Source: SZUA-152 sp964401355 (GTDB lineage: Bacteria > Pseudomonadota > Gammaproteobacteria > SZUA-152). From it: DNA of 9,584 nucleotides. Made by a program: the position numbers and the translations under genes. The notes below the pieces were generated by a model that was not told the DNA's origin, made no database searches, and was given only the letters and a program-made list of their open reading frames with translations. This document shows, piece after piece, positions 5,222 through 9,584 of the stretch. Where the stretch lies: positions 1 through 9,584 of the forward strand of contig CAYNYJ010000098.1 of NCBI GenBank assembly GCA_964401355.1, in the 5' to 3' direction. Each line of letters begins with the position of its first letter. Position 1 is the stretch's first letter.

Positions 5222-5374
5222 TCACCTTGTGTCTCTTAGCATTCCGTTGTGAGAGCTCACAGGGTACTCTGGTTTGTAGGTCTCGGAACCGGCTTGAACC
5301 GCATTCGCGTAGAGGATGGATACGCCCAGAATGAGGAATGCGGCGAATCGTGGCTGACGTGTTTCCTTTGTCAT
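5222..5374 (-). CDS. Short secreted peptide or truncated exported protein
   Basis: A 50-residue ORF with a convincing Sec signal peptide: a basic n-region (MTKETRQPR), a hydrophobic core (FAAFLILGVSILYANAV, residues 10-26) and a likely cleavage after VQA at 28. The mature part would be only 22 residues (GSETYKPEYPVSSHNGMLRD, then TR). AGGA lies about nine bases before the ATG. The short mature part suggests either a genuine small secreted peptide or the 5' end of a larger exported-protein gene whose remainder was lost where the antitoxin remnant now begins. Its neighbours are broken genes on both sides, which favours truncation. Confidence 0.5.
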   Translation of the reverse strand: MTKETRQPRFAAFLILGVSILYANAVQAGSETYKPEYPVSSHNGMLRDTR

Positions 5375-5407
5375 TTGTTATGTCCTATCCGTTTGACTGG
5401 TGCCGTT

Positions 5408-5449
5408 GGGTTACACCAGGTCGCCAGAGCTCCGCTGGCCACGTAACCC
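5408..5449 (+). repeat. 42-bp hairpin element, copy C
   Basis: Starts GGGTTACACCA and ends GTAACCC like copies A and B and has exactly the same length. The inner stem is CCAG/CTGG instead of CCAAGT/ACTTGG, so pairing is kept although the bases differ, and the 3' bulge reads CCAC instead of ATCT. It lies downstream of the TA cluster on the plus strand, and between the minus-strand secreted-peptide ORF and the kinase fragment. Confidence 0.65.
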
Positions 5450-5485
5450 GTTCCGGTGTCTGAAACCCCGGATTTTCTGGGTGGG

Positions 5486-5802
5486 CTAGGTTTTGGTTTT
5501 CATCGGAATGGTCAGGCAGATATTGGTTCCGTTGCCGGGGCTGCTATCAATCATAAGCACGGCATCCAGTGCGTCCGCACGGTTTTGCATCCCATGTAAT
5601 CCTCGGCCTGCTTTTGGGTTGGGTTCGCTCTGCTTAAATCCGCCGCCATTATCGTCAATCGCTAATATCCACTGTGAGGTTCCTGCATTTGCTGAAAAAA
5701 AGATGGCGATTTCTTTGGGTTCGCCAGCATGTTTTACAATATTGGTGATCGATTCGTTATGATTTCCAGCCGCTCAATTCGAGAAAGAGTTGAAGAGCGC
5801 AT
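5486..5802 (-). pseudogene. Sensor histidine kinase C-terminal fragment
   Basis: The last 92 or so codons of a NarL-type (HPK7) sensor kinase ATPase domain. Visible in order are the N box NESITNIVKHAG (5758 downward), the G1 box AIDDNGGGF, the G2 box AGRGLHGMQNRADALDA and the final strand GNGTNICLTIPMK before TAG at 5488-5486. The sensor, HAMP and phospho-accepting histidine regions are absent. Just upstream, in another frame, RIERLEI (5781-5761) fits the sequence that normally precedes YRIVNES-like residues. So a small out-of-frame deletion near 5759 probably separates the two parts, and a stop lies upstream in the N-box frame. It cannot act as a kinase. No response-regulator gene is adjacent. 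Confidence 0.8.
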
Positions 5803-5808
5803 AATTCA

Positions 5809-5837
5809 AAAAATATGTCATAAAATGACATATTTTT
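5809..5837. promoter_or_regulatory. AT-rich perfect palindrome before the monooxygenase pseudogene
   Basis: AAAAATATGTCA (5809-5820) and TGACATATTTTT (5826-5837) are perfect 12-bp arms around TAAAA. TATACT (5841-5846) just downstream could be a -10. The site lies between the divergent kinase fragment and the pseudogene at 5884, so it could be an operator for a TetR- or MarR-like regulator or a bidirectional terminator, because each arm ends in a T run on one strand. Confidence 0.5.
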
Positions 5838-5883
5838 CAATATACTATTTTGACTGAATTAATTTCACTGTAAGGAGAAAGAT

Positions 5884-6196
5884 ATGACAACCCCTATAAC
5901 GATACTCGCCCCTATAAAACTGGCAAAAGGTAAAAATGAAACTGACCTTATTTCGGTATGATCGTTTTCAAAGAAATTTGAAAATGGTCAAGTGGGCATT
6001 ATTCGGCGTGAGTTGGTTAGAGCGGCAGAAGGGAAGTATATCGATATTGTCCAATTTCGTAGTGCTGAAAACGCTCAGGATATGATGAAAAAAGAGCAGG
6101 AGTCTACAGCCTGTCATGCGTTTTGCGGCCCTGGATATTGAAGGTATGGAAGATTTTTAGATTGAATTACTGCCCTCTCTTGTGACCTATTTTTGA
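5884..6196 (+). pseudogene. Antibiotic-biosynthesis-monooxygenase-like pseudogene
   Basis: A small dimeric ferredoxin-fold protein of the ABM type in origin. The start is well formed (AAGGAG at 5872-5877, then MTTPITILAPIKLAKGKNET), but TGA at 5959-5961 interrupts it after 25 codons. The same frame continues with KKFENGQVGIIRRELVRAAE and YIDIVQFRSAENAQDMMKKE, typical of the family. Near 6121 the frame shifts, and the rest (AALDIEGMEDF, then IELLPSLVTYF) is read in another frame, with a further TAG at 6158-6160. Three lesions make a sequencing artefact unlikely. The family assignment is from remembered motifs such as DIVQFRSAE and the closing acidic segment. Confidence 0.75.
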
Positions 6197-6272
6197 TTTG
6201 TTGAATAGAACTGATTGTTGGTAACAATTAGTCCCAAAAACAGATGAGACATTAGTTGTTAGTATTGTTTAG

Positions 6273-6301
6273 TTGACAATATAGGACGAATGTCCTAACG
6301 T
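6273..6301 (+). promoter_or_regulatory. Promoter of the nemA-like operon
   Basis: A perfect TTGACA (6273-6278) is followed after 17 bp by TAACGT (6296-6301), a 4/6 match to the -10 consensus. The first operator palindrome fills the spacer, so a bound repressor would block RNA polymerase directly. Confidence 0.6.
6282..6297. promoter_or_regulatory. Operator O1 of the nemA-like operon
   Basis: TAGGACGAATGTCCTA is a 6-bp inverted repeat (TAGGAC/GTCCTA) around GAAT, located between the -35 and -10. It is probably the binding site of the TetR-type regulator at 7464. That regulator is encoded in the same operon, so it would control its own synthesis. Confidence 0.65.
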
Positions 6302-6311
6302 ATTTTGCGGA

Positions 6312-6327
6312 TAGGGCGATTGTCCTA
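6312..6327. promoter_or_regulatory. Operator O2 of the nemA-like operon
   Basis: TAGGGCGATTGTCCTA repeats O1 with two changes, one in the left arm and one in the spacer. The centres of O1 and O2 are 30 bp apart, close to three helical turns, so two dimers would bind on the same face of the DNA. O2 lies just past the expected transcription start. Confidence 0.6.
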
Positions 6328-6359
6328 ATTAATGCAAATAGAGGTCAAAGGAGATATTC

Positions 6360-7448
6360 ATGTCCACAGATATATTTAAGCCTTTTCAGTTCGGAGATCT
6401 GACGCTTTCTAATCGTATGGTGATGGCTCCGATGACGCGAAATAGAGCGAATGAAGAGGGGCTGGTGTCTACCATGATGGTAACGCATTACCAGCAAAGA
6501 GCTTCAGCAGGCTTGCTCATTACAGAGTCAGCTCCTGTGTCGGCTCAAGGTGTGGGATATCCCAATACGCCTGGGTTATTTACCGAAAATCAAGCGGATA
6601 GCTGGAAACCGTTAATCGCAGCAGTGCATGCAGAAGGTGGACGTATTTTTGCGCAGTTACAGCATTGTGGCCGCATATCGCATTCCAGCCTGCAAGCTGA
6701 TAACGCACTCCCGGTCGCTCCCTCAGCCATAAAGCCCAGTGGACAAGCGGTGACTTATACCGGCATGTTGGATTTCGAAATGCCACGTGCTTTGGATACC
6801 CAAGAAATATCACTCATTGTGGAACAATTCCGCCAGGGTGCGGAGATGGCAAAACATGCAGGATTTGATGGTGTCGAAGTGCATGGTGCAAATGGATATA
6901 TCATCGACCAGTTCTTGCGCGACGGCAGTAACTACCGTTCTGATGATTACGGTGGCAGTGTTGAAAATCGTATACGCTTGTTGAACGAAATTCTTGATGA
7001 GGTCAGCATTATCTGGCCAGTTGATCGAGTGGGTGTACGGTTATCACCCGAAAACAGCTTTAATTCAATGTCAGACTCAAACCCGCAGTCGCATTTTGAA
7101 TATTATTTCGAGCAATTGAGTGCTCGTCACCTAGCTTATGTGCACGTACTGGAAGGCGATATGATGAGCAAAGCCAGTCAGGTTGACTACCACGCCTTAC
7201 GCGCTAAGTTTTCTGGGACTTATATTGCCAACAACGGCTATAACCTGGAGAAAGCGCAAGCGACGATTACAAATGGTAATGCGTGTCTGGTGGCCTTTGG
7301 TATTCCTTTCCTGGCAAATCCGGATCTGGTGCACCGGTACTACGAAAACCTGCCATTAAACGAAGCTGACACAACGACTTTTTATGGTGGCAACGAGGTT
7401 GGCTATACCGACTATGCGTTTTATCATAATGAAAAAGCAAACCTGTAA
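6360..7448 (+). CDS. nemA: Old yellow enzyme, N-ethylmaleimide reductase-like
   Basis: A 362-residue FMN-dependent ene-reductase that uses NADPH to reduce activated C=C bonds in electrophiles such as maleimides and enones; some relatives also reduce nitro-compounds. The TIM barrel runs the whole length. MAPMTRNRA (22-30) contacts FMN, HGANGYIIDQFLRDGSNYRS (175-194) holds the substrate-binding pair H175/N178 and the proton donor Y180, and IANNGY plus AFGIPFLANPDLV (289-324) bind the FMN phosphate. The active-site tryptophan of QLWH in relatives (W102 of PETN reductase) is replaced by Q101 here (QLQHCGR), which may change substrate choice. AAAGGAG lies six bases before the ATG. It is first in an operon with its probable repressor 15 bases downstream. 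The length is normal. Confidence 0.93.
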   Translation: MSTDIFKPFQFGDLTLSNRMVMAPMTRNRANEEGLVSTMMVTHYQQRASAGLLITESAPVSAQGVGYPNTPGLFTENQADSWKPLIAAVHAEGGRIFAQLQHCGRISHSSLQADNALPVAPSAIKPSGQAVTYTGMLDFEMPRALDTQEISLIVEQFRQGAEMAKHAGFDGVEVHGANGYIIDQFLRDGSNYRSDDYGGSVENRIRLLNEILDEVSIIWPVDRVGVRLSPENSFNSMSDSNPQSHFEYYFEQLSARHLAYVHVLEGDMMSKASQVDYHALRAKFSGTYIANNGYNLEKAQATITNGNACLVAFGIPFLANPDLVHRYYENLPLNEADTTTFYGGNEVGYTDYAFYHNEKANL

Positions 7449-7463
7449 TCAGAAGATTTTATT

Positions 7464-8039
7464 ATGAGCGGTATATCCAAGCGGGATAAAATTATTGAGG
7501 CTGCCGACCAGCTGTTTTATCAACAGGGGTTTGAGCATACGTCGTTCGCGCGCATCGCCGAGGTGGTGAAAATTTCCCGGGGAAATTTTTACTACCACTT
7601 TAAAACCAAAGATGAAATTTTAGATGCGGTAATCAATCTCCGGTTAGCCAATACTCAAGCCATGCTGGATCAATGGATGATCGAGGGAGAAACTCCAACT
7701 GATCGCATCCGTAGTTTTATCAATATCTTGATTATGAACCGAGCAAAAATAAAACGCTTCGGCTGCCCGGTGGGTACATTGACGACCGAGCTGACTAAAC
7801 TCAATCACTCGGCTCAAGATGATGCTAACAAACTATTCACTTTGTTTCGCCTCTGGCTAAAACGTCAGTTTCAACAGCTGGGATACAAAAAAAGAGCAGA
7901 TGAATTGGCAATGCATCTATTAGCTCGCAGTCAGGGAGTGGCGACTTTGGCCAGTGCTTTTAATGATGAAAAATTTATCAAACAAGAAGTCAATAATTTG
8001 CACGAGTGGCTTAGCCAGTATCCCGACAGCGCAGTTTAA
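7464..8039 (+). CDS. nemR: TetR-family electrophile-sensing repressor, NemR-like
   Basis: A 191-residue dimeric repressor. Residues 6-50 form the TetR DNA-binding domain (SKRDKIIEAADQLFYQQGFE, then the recognition region ISRGNFYYHFKTKDEIL). The C-terminal ligand domain carries RFGCPVGTLTTEL (98-110). C101 is the only cysteine in the protein and falls where the sensing C106 of E. coli NemR lies in SGCLTVKL. So derepression by alkylation or oxidation of C101 is a reasonable inference. The gene follows the reductase by 15 bases with only a weak ribosome site (AGAAG), suggesting coupling and low expression. Its likely targets are the twin palindromes at 6282-6297 and 6312-6327. The precise orthology to E. 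coli NemR is not certain, and the gene order (enzyme before regulator) differs from E. coli. Confidence 0.85.
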   Translation: MSGISKRDKIIEAADQLFYQQGFEHTSFARIAEVVKISRGNFYYHFKTKDEILDAVINLRLANTQAMLDQWMIEGETPTDRIRSFINILIMNRAKIKRFGCPVGTLTTELTKLNHSAQDDANKLFTLFRLWLKRQFQQLGYKKRADELAMHLLARSQGVATLASAFNDEKFIKQEVNNLHEWLSQYPDSAV

Positions 8040-8075
8040 TCGCGATTACTAAATTTATTCAGGAGGTTTAATTGG

Positions 8076-8363
8076 GTGTTTATAGTATTGCTGAAATTCT
8101 CTGACAATAAAAAACAGGCCCCGGAATTTATGCAGGGCCATAAAAACTGGATCAAACAAGGGTTTGATGACGGCGTGTTTTTGCTGGTCGGTAGTCTTCA
8201 GCCGAACTTGGGTGGCAGTGTTGTGGCGCATAATACGTCGCTATCCGATCTTCAAAGCAGGGTGAACGATGATCCGTTTGTATTAGAAAATGTGGTAAGT
8301 GCGGAAATTCTTGAAATCACGCCTTCAGATGCCGATGACCGTTTAAATTTCTTGCTCGACTGA
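8076..8363 (+). CDS. YciI-family protein
   Basis: A 95-residue YciI-like protein with a ferredoxin-like fold. The family is widespread and largely uncharacterised; a conserved histidine-aspartate pair suggests an enzymatic role. Here H22 (EFMQGHKNWIKQGFDDG) and the aspartates of NDDPF (residues 64-68) match that pattern, and FIVLLKFSDN is the usual first strand. The start is GTG at 8076, supported by AGGAGG at 8061-8066; no ATG fits. It follows the TetR gene by 36 bases in the same direction and is probably co-transcribed. Being in an electrophile-response operon hints at detoxification of a small reactive molecule, but this is only context. Confidence 0.85.
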   Translation: MFIVLLKFSDNKKQAPEFMQGHKNWIKQGFDDGVFLLVGSLQPNLGGSVVAHNTSLSDLQSRVNDDPFVLENVVSAEILEITPSDADDRLNFLLD

Positions 8364-8391
8364 GTAAATTCAAAATTGGGGCTGGAGTCAT

Positions 8392-9012
8392 ATGAGCACA
8401 GAGATAATAGTAGGTTCTGACGGAAAGTCACGTTGCCGCTGGTGTGGTGCCGCACCGGAATTCCTAGCTTACCATGACACCGAATGGGGCTTTCCGGTTA
8501 GTGATGATCAACGTTTATTCGAGAAATTGAGTCTGGAGAGTTTTCAATCCGGGCTGAGTTGGCGCACCATACTCGCCAAGCGTGAGAATTTCCGCGCCGC
8601 TTTCCATGATTTTGATTTTGATAGAATAGCGCGCTTTACTCAGCGCGATCTCACTCGTTTGCTAAAGGACGAAGGAATCGTCCGCCATAGAGGTAAGATT
8701 GAGGCCACTATTAACAATGCGCGGCAGGCCAGGAAACTTGTTAAACAGGAAGGCTCGCTGGCTGCCTTCGTCTGGCGCTACGCACCAGACGCGAAGCAAC
8801 TTGTTGAACCGCAGACCGTTTCGGCCTCAGCAGAATCAATTGCGTTGTCAAAGGATTTGAAAAAGCTGGGCTGGAAATTTCTCGGCCCCACCACGGTGTA
8901 TGCCTTCATGCAAGCTATGGGGCTGATTAACGATCATGTTGCAGACTGCGTGATCAGAGGTAAAGTGGAGCGCGCACGCAAGAGTTTTAAGCGTCCATGT
9001 GGTAACAAATAG
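8392..9012 (+). CDS. tag: DNA-3-methyladenine glycosylase I
   Basis: A 206-residue base-excision repair enzyme that removes 3-methyladenine from alkylated DNA. The helix-hairpin-helix fold family is clear from RCRWCGAAPEFLAYHDTEWG (14-33), LESFQSGLSWRTILAKREN (48-66) and GPTTVYAFMQAMGLINDHVA (165-184). Likely zinc ligands are C15, H28, H182 and C186, matching Cys4, His17, His175 and Cys179 of E. coli Tag. E49 corresponds to the active-site Glu38 and W57 to Trp46. The ATG has GGAG about six bases upstream and lies 28 bases after the yciI-like stop, so it is probably in the same transcript. This joins alkylation repair to electrophile removal. The second cysteine of RCRWC (C18) is an extra that could substitute for C15. 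Confidence 0.95.
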   Translation: MSTEIIVGSDGKSRCRWCGAAPEFLAYHDTEWGFPVSDDQRLFEKLSLESFQSGLSWRTILAKRENFRAAFHDFDFDRIARFTQRDLTRLLKDEGIVRHRGKIEATINNARQARKLVKQEGSLAAFVWRYAPDAKQLVEPQTVSASAESIALSKDLKKLGWKFLGPTTVYAFMQAMGLINDHVADCVIRGKVERARKSFKRPCGNK

Positions 9013-9039
9013 GCACAGCAGACCAATGGAATAAATTAG

Positions 9040-9168
9040 GAAATATCGAAAAGATTGGGATGTGAGGTGGTTGAGATTAATATTCAGCCAGACCATGTTC
9101 ATTTGTTGGTGAAGGTGCCTCCGAAGGTGGCGATATCGAAGTTGTTGAGTACAGTGAAAGGAAAAACA
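9040..9168 (+). pseudogene. tnpA: IS200/IS605 TnpA transposase fragment
   Basis: The core of a Y1 HUH transposase of IS200 type: GCEVVEINIQPDHVHLLVKV then PPKVAISKLLSTVKGKT. The HUH motif is HVH (9094-9102). The N-terminal CYYHIVWTPKYR-like part and the C-terminal catalytic tyrosine helix are both missing, so it cannot be active. The open frame has no standard start, with TAG at 9037-9039 just upstream. The insertion residue lies immediately downstream of tag. No IS ends can be recognised. Confidence 0.85.
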
Positions 9169-9174
9169 GTCTTT

Positions 9175-9279
9175 TTCATTGGGATGGAAATTAAATTTTT
9201 TTTTATCTATATGTTCTTTATTAGAGACCAAGACCGCAATGTAATCGAGTTCCATCAAAATGCTACCGCTAACCTATAA
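9175..9279 (+). pseudogene. Probable C-terminal tail of a VOC (glyoxalase-like) protein
   Basis: Read in the same frame as the transposase fragment, the residues FFIRDQDRNVIEFHQ match the final strand-turn-strand of vicinal-oxygen-chelate proteins, where FFRDPDGNVIEF with the metal-binding glutamate is usual. The rest of such a protein is absent; the join near 9170-9180 precedes a run of ten T (9196-9205). The ORF ends at TAA 9277-9279 after a few extra residues. So this ORF looks like a fusion of two unrelated remnants. Confidence is moderate because only about 15 residues are diagnostic. Confidence 0.5.
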
Positions 9280-9584
9280 TATGGAACTCACAGGGCGCGC
9301 TGGAGGGACATTTCTAACTAACTAAGAGGTGACACTTTTATATAACGCCTACATTCTAATTGCGCATAATCTTAATTATGTTAAATAATAATATTAGGTT
9401 TTGCTCTAGCAGAACTCGTCCACGGCCAACCACAGTAAGTACCAAAGAAATCCACTCTTCATTTGTAGTATTGTAGCGATATCAGCTGATTAGAGTGATA
9501 AAGGTTGCCCCTACACTGGTGCCCTTCATAGGTAAGCGATCAGTAAACCCCATCTAAAAATCCATCCATCATCCTGCTACCGTG
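9280..9584. other. AT-rich non-coding right edge
   Basis: No gene is recognised. A small inverted repeat CATAAT/ATTATG around CTTA lies at about 9365-9380. On the minus strand a weak open stretch contains TTNEEWISLVLTVVGRGRV, faintly like the N-terminus of IS5-type transposases (DEEW ... GRGRP), but it is too degraded to call. Confidence 0.4.

Noticed and set aside
8848..9258. Minus-strand 136-residue ORF across the tag end and the transposase remnant
   Set aside because: It is antisense to the strongly conserved end of Tag and to the HUH motif of TnpA, so it is a shadow frame.
9400..9500. Minus-strand IS5-like transposase N-terminus (NEEW ... GRGRV)
   Set aside because: Only a few residues agree, there is an in-frame stop just before and no continuation, so the match may be chance.
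1..9584. CRISPR array, tRNA or rRNA genes
   Set aside because: No regularly spaced repeats, no cloverleaf with a T-loop signature and no rRNA-like conserved stretches were seen on either strand.

Overview
The window looks like a gammaproteobacterial chromosome segment. A mobile or accessory block (about 270-5480) sits next to an ordinary stress-response operon (about 6270-9012). The genus cannot be fixed from the sequence. The gammaproteobacterial call rests on the old yellow enzyme / NemR-like regulator / YciI / Tag neighbourhood and on general protein style.

Layout. 1-495: AT-rich non-coding DNA, then copy 1 of a 78-bp repeat, a terminator-like hairpin and a strong palindrome. 568-1108: a complete parDE-type toxin-antitoxin (TA) pair. 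1176-1217: copy A of a 42-bp hairpin element. 1523-1882: a structured leader and a 69-residue plasmid-type protein, ending in a hairpin. 1934-1975: 42-bp copy B. 2004-2420 (minus): a small membrane-anchored protein. 2469-2546: copy 2 of the 78-bp repeat. 2758-3630: an ArdC-type antirestriction protein. 3687-5220: a decaying higBA-type TA cluster. It holds a frameshifted HigB toxin, two intact XRE antitoxins, a HigA gene with an internal deletion and a remnant of a further XRE antitoxin. 5222-5374 (minus): a 50-residue secreted-peptide ORF. 5408-5449: 42-bp copy C. 5486-5802 (minus): a broken sensor-kinase fragment. 5884-6196: a monooxygenase-like pseudogene with three lesions.

6273-9012 is intact and reads as one unit: a promoter with two near-identical operators, an old yellow enzyme (nemA-like), a TetR regulator with a single cysteine at the NemR-type sensing position, a YciI-family protein and DNA-3-methyladenine glycosylase I. 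A plausible joint job is sensing and reducing electrophiles while repairing alkylated DNA. 9040-9279 holds an IS200-type transposase fragment running in frame into what looks like the tail of a VOC (glyoxalase-like) protein. After that I see no gene.

The points most worth following are: the three equal-length 42-bp hairpin elements with compensating stem changes, each downstream of a cargo module on the plus strand; the TA cluster that kept its antitoxins but lost its toxin; a possible leaderless promoter at higB; AATAGT half-sites around the parDE promoter; and the paired operators of the nem-like operon.
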